This document shows, in pieces, positions 39,886 through 48,238 of a stretch of 52,043 nt of DNA. Location of the stretch: assembly GCA_963618495.1 (NCBI GenBank), contig CAVESF010000014.1, positions 1 to 52,043 of the forward strand, in the 5' to 3' direction. The first letter of the stretch is position 1. Every line of letters begins with the position of its first letter. This DNA is from Apopatosoma sp963618495 (GTDB taxonomy: Bacteria > Bacillota > Clostridia > Oscillospirales > CAG-272). Made by a program: the position numbers and the translations under genes. A model generated the notes under the pieces. That model was not told the origin of the DNA and did not search any database. It was given only the letters and a program-made list of their open reading frames with translations.

Positions 39886-41481
39886 TCAGTCCGGAAAATC
39901 GAATATCATCTCTGTCGAAAGAGGCAGGTTGTTGTAGGTTTTATACCAGTTCCAGTGGTACGGAACATTGTCATACGGCATGATGTATTTATACTCGCCG
40001 TTTTTGAGATATTTGAGGTGCAGAGGCGCCGTTTCGTCTCCGTCCGCTTTCCACTGCTCTATGCGCGCCGCGTTCTCTCTGTGTATCGCGTAGTTTTCGC
40101 CGTAGCCGCAGGCAAACGAAAGCATGCTGTCAAAGCACAGTGCGCAGAGCGCGGCAAGCAGAAAGGCGCAGGATACCGTTTTCTTCTTTGAAAACGCAAG
40201 TATTACAGCGGCAAGCGCAAAAACGGATATTGCGGCAAGCACAAAACGCCCATACGAGAAAAGAAATGCCGCCGCGACTGTCGTCAATACAAGTGAAACC
40301 CTTCTTTTGCAGATGCTATCGAGTATAACAGGAAAAAGAAGCACGACGGAAACAAGAATTGTCCTGCCGCCGTATTCGGGCGAAACGAGCATGCAAGCCT
40401 GAAGCGCGACGGAAAGCAGGATGAAGAAAGCGCTGTCGTCGCCATCGCAAAAAAATGCGATTATCTTTTCCGCGGCGATTTCCGCGAGCGCCGTAAATAC
40501 AAAAGCCGCTCTTATTGCACCGGCAGTCGTGCCGTCACCGTCCATGACGATAAGCACGGCAGACGCGACGCAGAGTGCTATCGGAATTATGCGCCAAAAT
40601 TCGCGCTTCTCTTTTATTTTGGCAAGAGAATCACCGATATGGCATGCAAAAAGAAGGACAATCGCGGTTCCCATGCCGCTCTTCCCCGTCATGCCGTTTG
40701 CCACCGCGGGAATATTGCCCGCTATGCGTTCCGTCAGCGACTTCGCATAGAAATCCGGATAGTATGTCATGCGCACGGAGTTACCCGGTGCAAGGAAAAG
40801 AAGTGCCGCTCCGAGCACAACCGAGAATGCCGCAAAATACATGGCGGCATCTGGCTTTTTCTTTGCCTTAAGTCGCAGGATGAAAGCATAAGCCACTACG
40901 GCTATCGCTCCAGCGGAGCACTGCTCCGTCGAGAATGCGCAGAAAAAGGCAAGCACAGGCACGGCGGCACCGCATCGCCCTTTCTCCTCGCCGCGCTTTA
41001 CAAAACAGAAAAGCAAAAGCAGGAGCATTATGGGATAAAGATAATTGAGTGCGCCTGTCGCCCAATAGATGCTCTGCCGTGCGATATCAAGCGAAATCGA
41101 GGCAAAAAGCATGCATGAAACGACAAGTGCTATGCGAAACTCTTCGGTGTCAATTCCGTTTCTGTAAGCCTTGGCTCCGATAAGTGCCGAAAGCAGAGTG
41201 ACGGCGGCAATGCAGAGCGTGCCGAAGATGTGCCACGCCACCATCTGACCGCCCGCGAGCAACAACTCATCAAGCAGATGGACGAGCGCACGCCCGTTTG
41301 TTTTCATATAATGAAATATATTTTCGTCTACGAAATGCGAAAAGCCTTCGTAGAAAAACGAACCGTAATAATAATCGTCGCCGTATGCCACTGTAAAGCT
41401 CATCGTCACCGCGACAAAAGCGACAAACAGCGCAAAAACCGCTATATGATAATTCCGCCTTGCAAATCCGAAAATTTTCAA
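39886..41481 (-). CDS. Polytopic membrane protein, DUF6056-like
   Basis: The 531-residue protein has about 11-12 membrane helices and the N-terminal motif YGDDYYYGSFF after the first helix, reminiscent of GT-C fold glycosyltransferases and the DUF6056 family, with further loops HYMKTNGRALVH and FASISLDIARQSIYWATGALNY. The C-terminal soluble tail (HRENAARIEQWKADGDETAPLHL onward is split over residues 455-531) ends in LSTEMIFDFPD. I chose the TTG at 41481 because GGGGTG precedes it and the promoter -10 box at 41502 lies upstream; a TTG at 41511 would start within the promoter. Substrate is unknown; surface sugar transfer is inference. Confidence 0.78.
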   Translation of the reverse strand: MKIFGFARRNYHIAVFALFVAFVAVTMSFTVAYGDDYYYGSFFYEGFSHFVDENIFHYMKTNGRALVHLLDELLLAGGQMVAWHIFGTLCIAAVTLLSALIGAKAYRNGIDTEEFRIALVVSCMLFASISLDIARQSIYWATGALNYLYPIMLLLLLFCFVKRGEEKGRCGAAVPVLAFFCAFSTEQCSAGAIAVVAYAFILRLKAKKKPDAAMYFAAFSVVLGAALLFLAPGNSVRMTYYPDFYAKSLTERIAGNIPAVANGMTGKSGMGTAIVLLFACHIGDSLAKIKEKREFWRIIPIALCVASAVLIVMDGDGTTAGAIRAAFVFTALAEIAAEKIIAFFCDGDDSAFFILLSVALQACMLVSPEYGGRTILVSVVLLFPVILDSICKRRVSLVLTTVAAAFLFSYGRFVLAAISVFALAAVILAFSKKKTVSCAFLLAALCALCFDSMLSFACGYGENYAIHRENAARIEQWKADGDETAPLHLKYLKNGEYKYIMPYDNVPYHWNWYKTYNNLPLSTEMIFDFPD

Positions 41482-41501
41482 ATCATTCACCCCTTTTTCG
41501 T

Positions 41502-41530
41502 ATTTTATCAAAAAATTGCCCGCTTGTCAA
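41502..41530 (-). promoter_or_regulatory. Promoter of the DUF6056-like gene
   Basis: On the minus strand TTGACA (41525-41530), 17 bases, TAAAAT (41502-41507), leaving a leader of about 14 bases before the TTG start. Confidence 0.75.
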
Positions 41531-41591
41531 ATGTCTGTTTGTATTTATATTAAATTAAATTGTATTTTCATGTTTATTTTCTTTTTTATGA

Positions 41592-41620
41592 TTGATTTTA
41601 TCCGCGATTTCTGTTAAACT
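41592..41620 (+). promoter_or_regulatory. Probable promoter of the GH78 gene
   Basis: TTGATT (41592-41597), 17 bases, TAAACT (41615-41620), 35 bases before the start codon. Both boxes deviate from consensus. Confidence 0.5.
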
Positions 41621-41655
41621 GTAGCCACAGAAAATAAATCCGAAAGGAATTTTTT

Positions 41656-44295
41656 ATGAAAATCAAGAATAATTCGTTTAGAGTCAATAATCTGCTCTCC
41701 CCTGTCATCGACAGCGCCCCGTTTTTCTCATGGGAGCTTGATGGTAATCCTGCCAAGCATCAGAAAAGCTACAGAGTCACAGTGACGCGCGAAAACGGAA
41801 GCGTGATCTGGACATCCGGCACGGTAGAGAGCGAAAAACGCTATTATATCCATATGGAGGAGAAAACCGAACCGCTTTCCCGCTATCTCTGCCATGTCGA
41901 GGTGACGGATGAAAACGGAAACAAATCTTATGCCTGCTCGTCTTTTCGCACAGGAAAAATAGGCGGCGAATGGCAGGCAAAGTGGATAACGGGATATTTT
42001 CTGCGCAAGCGTGACGATGCACTCGCAGCTCCCTGTCTGCGAAAAGATTTTACACTCGCGGGAGCGGTAAAAGACGCCATGCTCTATATCTGCGGGCTCG
42101 GATATTTCGTCTGCACGATAAACGGCAAGCGCGTAAACGAGGAATTTCTCTCCACACCGTATACCGATTACAGCAAGCATATTTTCTATCGCGCCTTTGA
42201 TGTAAAAGATAAGCTTGCGGAGAAAAACGCCATCGGCGTTGTACTCGGAAACGGATTTTACAATTGCTTCACAGAGGATCCATGGCAGTCGCGCTTTGCT
42301 CCGTGGCGCGATGTTCCAAAAATGATATGCGAACTGCATATCGAATACGAAAGCGGCGAAAAAGAGATAATTTCAAGCGATCCCACATGGCAAAGCTCGC
42401 GCGGACCAATCACTTTCGACGGCATACGCCACGGCGAAGAATACGATGCAAATCTCGAGATGCCCGACTGGGATATATACGGCTATACCTGCGGTGAAGG
42501 CTGGAAAAACGCACGTATAATCCGTCCCGCAGGTGGTGAACTTCTGCTGATGGAAATGGAGCCGATAACGCTCCGCATGCGCCGCCCCGCCGTGCGCATG
42601 AAAAATTACGACGGCAAAACGCTCTTTGACATCGGTCAGAATCAGGCAGGTGTCTGCCTGCTCACACTGCGCGGCAAAAAGGGCGATAAGATAACGATAA
42701 AATACTGCGACCTTCTCGATAAGGACGGCAAGCTTACTCAGTGGCCGCTCAGCTGTTTCATAAAAAACTATACGTTTCAGACCGAGATTTATACAAAGAA
42801 AAGCGACGAACCAGAGGTCTGGCATTCGGAATTTACATATCACGGCTTCCAATATGTAGAGATAGCCGGTGGAGACGAAAACAGACAACTTTCCGATGTT
42901 GTTGCGCTCTCACTCTCAAATGACCTGCGCGACAGAGGCGAATTTATCACATCGGACGAAACGATAAATAAGATTCAGAAGATGTGCATAGAGTCCACAC
43001 GTTCCTGCACTATGAATACGATAGCTTCAGATGCCGTCCGTGAAAAGACATCATGGATAGGCGATGCGGGCTTCTCGAGCGAACAGATACTCATAAACTT
43101 CGCTTCCGAGCAGTTTATGAACAGATGGCTCCTTGACCTTCGCGATGCGCAGACGCCCGCGGGCGCCGTACCCTGTGTTGTTCCCTCCACGGGATGGGGC
43201 TTCAACTCGCTCAACGGACCCGACTGGGCAAGCACCATAGTCGATTCCGCAGCATTCCTCTACCGTGCGACAGGCGACCTTGCATGCCTGAGAGAAAATT
43301 ACGATATGCTCCGCCGCCACTGCTCGCATATCACGCAGATGGCTATAGACGGCATAGCAAATTACGGACTGGGCGACTGGTGCGCTCCCTTTGAGGGCGA
43401 AGCGATAAGCGCAAATATGGGCTCTTTCAAGTGTCCCGTCGCCGTAACCGATACAGGCTATTATCATACCGCCGTCCGCACGCTCGCACACTGGGCAAAG
43501 CTTCTCGGCAAAACAGAGGACGAAAAGAAATATACCGCACTTGCCGACAACATAAAGAAAGCTTTCCGCAGCAAGCTCTATGATGAAAGCACACATACCG
43601 TAAAAGGCAATTGCCAGACGGCAACAGGCGTTATGATATATCACGGGCTTTGTGAAAAGGATGAATATGCACCTCTCATAGCACGCCTTAAGGAACAGAT
43701 AGCCGAGCAGAACGGACATCTTGATTTCGGCGTACTCGGAAACAAAGCCGTTTTCAATGCGCTCGGTATGTGCGGCGAGGTACGCACCGCGCTCGAACTC
43801 ATAAAAAATCCAACATTCCCGAGCTATAAGCACTGGATAGATATGGGCGCAAATACGCTCTGGGAATGCTGGAACGGTCTCGGCTCGCGAAATCATCACA
43901 TGTTCTCCGATGTTTCCGCTTTCTTCTATAAATATATCGGCGGTATCTCGGCAGATGACGATATGCCCGCATATGAGCATATCATTCTCCGCCCTGCTGT
44001 CGGTTGCGGCATAGAAAAAGTGCATTGCTCGGTTGAAACTCCTTACGGAAAGGCAGTAAGCGACTTTGAAAATGACGGAAAGACGCTCCGCCTATCGCTG
44101 ACTGTCCCCTCCGGCTCTCATGCCACAATCTTCCTGCCGATGTATCTTGATGATGTTTTCGAGGGCGCCCCGCATACGCTCTTTGCAGAAAAACTCACAC
44201 AAAGCGGCAATGCTGTGAAATTTACCACTGGCAATACGTCGGAGATAAAAGCCGAACTCCCCTCCGGCGAATATACATTTACGGCAAAAATATAA
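41656..44295 (+). CDS. Alpha-L-rhamnosidase, GH78
   Basis: The 879-residue enzyme has the full GH78 layout: an N-terminal Ig-like region (SAPFFSWELDGN...QKSYRVTV), a lectin-like domain (AMLYICGLGYFVCTINGKRVNEEFLSTPYTDYSK is split across 140-175), a concanavalin-like domain (about 310-415, YDGKTLFDIGQNQAGV), an (alpha/alpha)6 barrel (about 420-770) with the acid motif ASDAVREKTSWIGDAG and the later Glu in TLWECWNGLGSRNHHMF, and a C-terminal beta domain (ILRPAVGCGIEKV). No signal peptide is present, so it removes rhamnose from imported glycosides. AAAGGAA precedes the ATG. It pairs in function with the GH106-like enzyme at 34270. Confidence 0.93.
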   Translation: MKIKNNSFRVNNLLSPVIDSAPFFSWELDGNPAKHQKSYRVTVTRENGSVIWTSGTVESEKRYYIHMEEKTEPLSRYLCHVEVTDENGNKSYACSSFRTGKIGGEWQAKWITGYFLRKRDDALAAPCLRKDFTLAGAVKDAMLYICGLGYFVCTINGKRVNEEFLSTPYTDYSKHIFYRAFDVKDKLAEKNAIGVVLGNGFYNCFTEDPWQSRFAPWRDVPKMICELHIEYESGEKEIISSDPTWQSSRGPITFDGIRHGEEYDANLEMPDWDIYGYTCGEGWKNARIIRPAGGELLLMEMEPITLRMRRPAVRMKNYDGKTLFDIGQNQAGVCLLTLRGKKGDKITIKYCDLLDKDGKLTQWPLSCFIKNYTFQTEIYTKKSDEPEVWHSEFTYHGFQYVEIAGGDENRQLSDVVALSLSNDLRDRGEFITSDETINKIQKMCIESTRSCTMNTIASDAVREKTSWIGDAGFSSEQILINFASEQFMNRWLLDLRDAQTPAGAVPCVVPSTGWGFNSLNGPDWASTIVDSAAFLYRATGDLACLRENYDMLRRHCSHITQMAIDGIANYGLGDWCAPFEGEAISANMGSFKCPVAVTDTGYYHTAVRTLAHWAKLLGKTEDEKKYTALADNIKKAFRSKLYDESTHTVKGNCQTATGVMIYHGLCEKDEYAPLIARLKEQIAEQNGHLDFGVLGNKAVFNALGMCGEVRTALELIKNPTFPSYKHWIDMGANTLWECWNGLGSRNHHMFSDVSAFFYKYIGGISADDDMPAYEHIILRPAVGCGIEKVHCSVETPYGKAVSDFENDGKTLRLSLTVPSGSHATIFLPMYLDDVFEGAPHTLFAEKLTQSGNAVKFTTGNTSEIKAELPSGEYTFTAKI

Positions 44296-44463
44296 CTAAA
44301 AAGTAGAGCCGCAAAAAGGCGTTGCTCTTCCCTGCACGAGAAAAATTCTCTACTTAAGGTTGCGAAAATACATGGGAAAATCAGCGCGCCAGAATTACCC
44401 GCGGCATATTCTTATCCAGACAGAGGCAGCATTCTTTATATACTTAATTTATAAATAAACACG

Positions 44464-44495
44464 CATCCCCTTGATTTCGGAAAAGCAAGGGGATG
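44464..44495 (-). terminator. Terminator after the Crp/Fnr gene
   Basis: CATCCCCTTG and CAAGGGGATG pair perfectly over 12 bases; on the minus strand CGTGTTTATTTATAA follows. Confidence 0.6.
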
Positions 44496-44543
44496 TTGCC
44501 GATTTTAAAGCGATTTTCAGTAACAGAAAAATCCGCCGCAATT

Positions 44544-45206
44544 TTACACATTCAAAATGAAATGACTCTTGTGATAGTCGAGGAGACCATCCCTTTTCAT
44601 TTTTCCAAGCTCCAGTGACAGTCCGCTGCGCTCGACGCAAAGATAATCCGCAAGCTGCTGCCTTGAAAACGGAATATCAAATTCGTATTTTCCAAGCCGC
44701 TGTGCTTCCGCCGAAAGATAAGACATAATCTTTGCGCGTGTGGTGCGCTGTCCCATATGCTTGAGTTTTTCGCTGAATCGCAGATTCTTCTCGGCAAGCT
44801 CGCTGAGAACATTCCGAATAATCTGACTGTGATGTGCGCAGGCAGACGGGCATACATTAAGGATACGGTTTACATTCAGAAACGTTATGGTAACAGGTGT
44901 TTCCGCTATGACATCCACATTCAGTCTGGAACCCGGTGCGCAGGCAAATGCGACGGCAAAAGTTTGCCCTTTCCCTGCTCTGGATATGATATTGCGGTTT
45001 CCCCAAATATCATCCTGTACGACAAGTACACTTCCCGACAGCACGAGTCCGATAGATTCTGCCGTATCGCCGGCTCGCAGCACAACGGATTCCTTTGGAA
45101 AAGCCTCTTTTCTCGCATCAAGACATGACAACATAGCTGTAAGTTCATTTTCGGAAATACCGTAAAAGAGTTTGGACGACTGAAGCACGGATAAAAAATT
45201 TTTCAT
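44544..45206 (-). CDS. Crp/Fnr family regulator, HcpR-like
   Basis: The 220-residue protein has an N-terminal cyclic-nucleotide-type beta barrel (about 20-120: AGDTAESIGLVLSGSVLVVQ), a dimer helix and a C-terminal winged helix with FSRQQLADYLCVERSGLSLELGKMKRDGLLDY. The start at 45206 follows GAGGA and gives normal length; a longer frame upstream would run antisense through the neighbouring operon and is not used. It is divergent from the 4Fe-4S protein and hcp genes, the arrangement of HcpR, which senses nitric oxide and activates hcp. It lacks an obvious N-terminal iron-sulfur cysteine cluster; HcpR proteins may use heme instead. Confidence 0.88.
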   Translation of the reverse strand: MKNFLSVLQSSKLFYGISENELTAMLSCLDARKEAFPKESVVLRAGDTAESIGLVLSGSVLVVQDDIWGNRNIISRAGKGQTFAVAFACAPGSRLNVDVIAETPVTITFLNVNRILNVCPSACAHHSQIIRNVLSELAEKNLRFSEKLKHMGQRTTRAKIMSYLSAEAQRLGKYEFDIPFSRQQLADYLCVERSGLSLELGKMKRDGLLDYHKSHFILNV

Positions 45207-45220
45207 AAAAATCCTCTTTC

Positions 45221-45262
45221 GTTGAAAATTCAACCGACTTATTGATTTTATTATACTATAAT
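45221..45262 (+). promoter_or_regulatory. Class II Fnr-type activator site and -10 box of the hcp operon
   Basis: An inverted repeat GTTGAA-AA-TTCAAC (45221-45234) is centred at 45227.5; TATAAT is at 45257-45262 and no -35 box exists at the right distance. With +1 taken as 45269 the site centre is at -41.5, the standard class II position for Crp/Fnr activators. Confidence 0.75.
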
Positions 45263-45290
45263 ATAGGCAGAAAAGCAAGGAGGAATTGTT

Positions 45291-46001
45291 ATGAAAAGAA
45301 AAATTATTGAGATTGACCAGGAAAAATGCAACGGTTGCGGCGCATGTGCCGCCGCCTGCCACGAGGGCGCCATCGCCATGGTGAACGGAAAAGCACAGCT
45401 GATGCGGGATGACTACTGCGACGGGCTTGGCAACTGTCTGCCCGCCTGCCCCACAGGAGCGATTTCTTTTGTGGAGCGCGAGGCTGCCGCCTATGACGAA
45501 GCGGCTGTGCTGGCAAATAAACAGAAAAAAATGCAACAGGAAGGCATGCGCCTGCACGGCGGTTGTCCCGGGACACGAATGAAAACCATCCGACACGCAG
45601 AGTCGTCGGACACCGAAACAGCACCCGCCTCGGCACAAAGCCGTCTTTCCCAGTGGCCTGTACAGATAAAGCTTGTGCCCGTGAACGCGCCTTACTTTGA
45701 TGGTGCCAAATTGCTCATCGCCGCTGACTGCACGGCATATGCCTATGCCGCCTTTCACGAGCGCTTTATAAAAGGACATATTACGCTCGTCGGCTGCCCA
45801 AAGCTTGACGGTGTGGACTATTCCGAGAAGCTGACCGAAATCATCCGCAATAATGATATCAAGAGCGTGACTGTGGTGCGCATGGAAGTTCCCTGCTGCG
45901 GCGGGTTGGAATATGCGGCGAAAACGGCTTTGCAGAACAGCGGAAAATTCATTCCGTGGCAGGTCGTGACCATTTCCACAGACGGAAATATACTCGATTA
46001 A
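45291..46001 (+). CDS. 4Fe-4S protein of the hcp operon
   Basis: The 236-residue protein has an N-terminal two-cluster ferredoxin domain with motif CNGCGACAAACHEGA and, about 25 residues later, a variant second motif (YCDGLGNCLPACPTGA). The remainder holds further cysteines: GGCPG near 91, AADCTAY, VGCPKLDGVDY and VPCCGGLEYA, resembling domains of iron-sulfur electron carriers beside hcp in many anaerobes. It probably delivers electrons to Hcp. AAGGAGG precedes the ATG and the hcp gene follows after 30 bases. No enzyme activity of its own is expected. Confidence 0.9.
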   Translation: MKRKIIEIDQEKCNGCGACAAACHEGAIAMVNGKAQLMRDDYCDGLGNCLPACPTGAISFVEREAAAYDEAAVLANKQKKMQQEGMRLHGGCPGTRMKTIRHAESSDTETAPASAQSRLSQWPVQIKLVPVNAPYFDGAKLLIAADCTAYAYAAFHERFIKGHITLVGCPKLDGVDYSEKLTEIIRNNDIKSVTVVRMEVPCCGGLEYAAKTALQNSGKFIPWQVVTISTDGNILD

Positions 46002-46031
46002 ACCGAAAAATAAAAACAGGAGGATTTTAAG

Positions 46032-47627
46032 ATGGATAAAAAAATGTTTTGTTTTCAGTGTGAACAGACTGCGGGATGCACCGGTTGCATGGGAAAAGTC
46101 GGTGTCTGCGGCAAGACCGCCGATGTAGCTAAACTTCAGGACGAACTGACCGGCGCTTTGGTCGGATTGTCGCGTGCGGCAAATAATGCTCCGGATATAA
46201 ACGATGGAACATGGCGTCTGATGATTGACGGACTTTTCACCACCGTTACGAATGTGAGTTTCAATGAAAAGACCTTACGGGATCTGATTGAACGGGTGCA
46301 CGGAGAAAAAGCCCGTCTTGCTCCCGGCTGTTCCTGCTGCGCTTCTGCGTGCGGACGCACGGATGATTACGATATGGAGAATGTCTGGAACGCGCAGGAG
46401 GACATTCGCAGTCTTAAATCTCTCATTCTTTTCGGTATACGCGGGATGGCGGCTTATGCGCATCATGCCATGGCGCTTGGCTACTCCGATGATGAGGTGA
46501 ACCGGTTCTTTTCCAAGGCACTCTTTGCCATCGGTGAAGATTGGGGCAGGGACGAACTGCTGCCTATCGTGATGGAAGTCGGCGAGAAAAACCTCAAGTG
46601 CATGGCATTGCTGGATAAAGCCAACACAGAAACTTACGGCACGCCCGCGCCCGTCACCGTTCCGCTGACCGTGGAAAAGGGACCTTTTATCGTCATATCC
46701 GGTCATGACCTCCACGACCTGAAGCTGCTGTTGGAGCAGACCGATGGCAAAGGCATCAATATCTATACTCACGGCGAAATGCTCCCTGCTCACGGCTATC
46801 CCGAATTGAAAAAGTATTCCCACCTCAAGGGCAATTTCGGCACGGCGTGGCAGAACCAGCAGAAAGAATTTGCGGATATTCCAGCGCCTGTGCTGTTCTC
46901 AACCAACTGTCTGATGCCGCCGAAATCAAGCTATGCCGACCGCGTGTTCACCACGGCTGTTGTATCATATCCCGAAATAACACACATCGGAGAGGATAAA
47001 GACTTCACCCCGATTATCGAAAAGGCTTTGGCACTCGGCGGTTACTCCGAGGACAAGCATTTCACAGGCATTAACGGCGGCAACATGGTCATGACAGGCT
47101 TTGCCCGCGGCACGGTACTCAGCGTGGCGGATAAGGTTGTTGACGCAGTTAAATCAGGCGCTATCAGACACTTTTTCCTGGTCGGTGGCTGTGACGGAAT
47201 GCGTCCCGGGCGCAACTACTACACAGAGTTTGTGAAGCAGACCCCTGCCGATACCGTAGTGCTGACGCTTGCCTGCGGCAAATATCGCTTCAATGACCTT
47301 GACCTCGGCACCATCGGCGGTCTGCCCCGTCTGATGGATGTCGGACAGTGCAACGACGCTTACAGTGCTATACAGATTGCCGTCGCTCTTGCTGATGCAT
47401 TCTGTTGCGGAGTGAACGATTTGCCACTGTCCATGGTGCTTTCGTGGTACGAGCAGAAAGCCGTGTGCATCCTGCTGACTCTGCTTTACTTGGGTATAAA
47501 GAATATCCGCCTTGGTCCCACTCTGCCGGCGTTTATTTCTCCCAATGTGCTGAATTATCTTGTAGAGAATTTCGGCATTGCTCCTATCACCACGCCGGAG
47601 GAAGATCTGAAGCAACTCCTCAAATAA
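46032..47627 (+). CDS. hcp: Hybrid-cluster protein (hydroxylamine reductase)
   Basis: Hcp reduces nitric oxide and hydroxylamine in nitrosative stress defence. The 531-residue protein starts with the proximal cluster motif C-x2-C-x8-C-x6-C (Cys7, 10, 19, 26; FCFQCEQT and VGVCGKTAD), then shows hybrid-cluster landmarks SGHDLHDLKLLLEQTDGKGINIYTHGEMLPAHGYP (spread over about 218-255), FSTNCLMPP, GGCDGMRPGRNYYTEF, LTLACGKYRFN and the Glu in LSWYEQKAV. Length fits the anaerobe class. AGGAGG precedes the ATG. Expression should depend on the Crp/Fnr site upstream of the 4Fe-4S gene. Confidence 0.96.
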   Translation: MDKKMFCFQCEQTAGCTGCMGKVGVCGKTADVAKLQDELTGALVGLSRAANNAPDINDGTWRLMIDGLFTTVTNVSFNEKTLRDLIERVHGEKARLAPGCSCCASACGRTDDYDMENVWNAQEDIRSLKSLILFGIRGMAAYAHHAMALGYSDDEVNRFFSKALFAIGEDWGRDELLPIVMEVGEKNLKCMALLDKANTETYGTPAPVTVPLTVEKGPFIVISGHDLHDLKLLLEQTDGKGINIYTHGEMLPAHGYPELKKYSHLKGNFGTAWQNQQKEFADIPAPVLFSTNCLMPPKSSYADRVFTTAVVSYPEITHIGEDKDFTPIIEKALALGGYSEDKHFTGINGGNMVMTGFARGTVLSVADKVVDAVKSGAIRHFFLVGGCDGMRPGRNYYTEFVKQTPADTVVLTLACGKYRFNDLDLGTIGGLPRLMDVGQCNDAYSAIQIAVALADAFCCGVNDLPLSMVLSWYEQKAVCILLTLLYLGIKNIRLGPTLPAFISPNVLNYLVENFGIAPITTPEEDLKQLLK

Positions 47628-47901
47628 TAACACTTTACAGGTCAATAATATCAAATACACCTCACCGCCGTCATGGCAGTTTTACGGACTTGTTGCCTCT
47701 CACATGATATTGTGTGTGGTTACACAGTGCCGGTGAGCAGGTCATTTTTCTATATATTTTTCTATTTTGGTCTCACATCAATTGTAACACTACATAATTT
47801 TTTCAAATATGGACTTTTTCCCGTTGACAAAACCGATTTTATGTGCTATAATGCTTTAGCAAAGTGAGGCGCATGAATCGGTTTTGCCTCATTTTATATA
47901 T
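47628..47901. other. Gap downstream of hcp with imperfect stem-loop and strong promoter
   Basis: No gene is visible in 274 bases. CTCACCG (47661-47667) and CGGTGAG (47731-47737) close a branched fold containing CCGT/ACGG and CACA/TGTG hairpins, followed by T-rich sequence to about 47762, a possible hcp terminator. A consensus promoter lies at 47824-47852. Confidence 0.55.
47824..47852 (+). promoter_or_regulatory. Perfect sigma-A promoter of the tRNA-Ser locus
   Basis: TTGACA (47824-47829), 17 bases, TATAAT (47847-47852). A 10-bp inverted repeat AAAACCGATT (47829-47838) and AATCGGTTTT (47876-47885) spans the -10 box and start site. Confidence 0.88.
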
Positions 47902-47944
47902 GGAGAGGTATCGAAGTGGTCATAACGGGGCTGACTCGAAATCA
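47902..47944 (+). pseudogene. Truncated tRNA-Ser: 5' half only
   Basis: These 43 bases are identical to the first 43 bases of the full tRNA-Ser at 48104-48146, from the acceptor strand GGAGAGG through the anticodon loop and into the 3' side of the anticodon stem, where identity stops. The 3' half is missing, so no tRNA can form. The repeat period is 202 bases. Confidence 0.9.
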
Positions 47945-48103
47945 TGTACGTATTTGAGTAGTTGTGCCACTGAAAACCGCCGAAAAGCCTTGATTTTGTT
48001 GGGTTTTCGCGTGGCAGATGATTTTTCTAACCGGCTTATCTAACGGGTTTTCTAAAAAATTGAATATTGATTGTTTCCCTCGTTTTCGAGGGTGAGCATA
48101 TAC

Positions 48104-48192
48104 GGAGAGGTATCGAAGTGGTCATAACGGGGCTGACTCGAAATCAGTTTGCGCGAAAGCGCACAAGGGTTCGAATCCCTTCCTCTCCGCCA
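48104..48192 (+). tRNA. tRNA-Ser (anticodon CGA)
   Basis: A complete class II cloverleaf: acceptor GGAGAGG with CCTCTCC, discriminator G and encoded CCA (48190-48192); anticodon stem GCTGA/TCAGT with loop CTCGAAA giving anticodon CGA; long variable arm GCGC-GAAA-GCGC; T arm AAGGG-TTCGAAT-CCCTT. It reads UCG serine codons. It follows the truncated copy and a 159-base insert, and is probably transcribed from the promoter at 47824 through that insert. A clear terminator follows. Confidence 0.95.
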
Positions 48193-48194
48193 CT

Positions 48195-48228
48195 AAGTCC
48201 ACTGTGATTTATTACGGTGGACTTTTTT
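48195..48228 (+). terminator. tRNA-Ser terminator
   Basis: AAGTCCAC and GTGGACTT pair over 14 bases and are followed by TTTTTT. It lies directly before the left hsdS gene and would block read-through into it. Confidence 0.88.
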
Positions 48229-48238
48229 ATGCCACAAA

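Noticed and set aside
43051..44025. 324-codon minus-strand open frame inside the GH78 gene
   Set aside because: Shadow of a catalytic domain with intact motifs; no promoter or ribosome site.
44544..45779. Extension of the Crp/Fnr gene to 411 codons
   Set aside because: The extra 191 codons run antisense through the 4Fe-4S gene and its promoter; GAGGA before the ATG at 45206 and normal family length favour 220 residues.
47902..48192. Two functional tandem tRNA-Ser genes
   Set aside because: The first copy lacks the variable arm, T arm and 3' acceptor strand.
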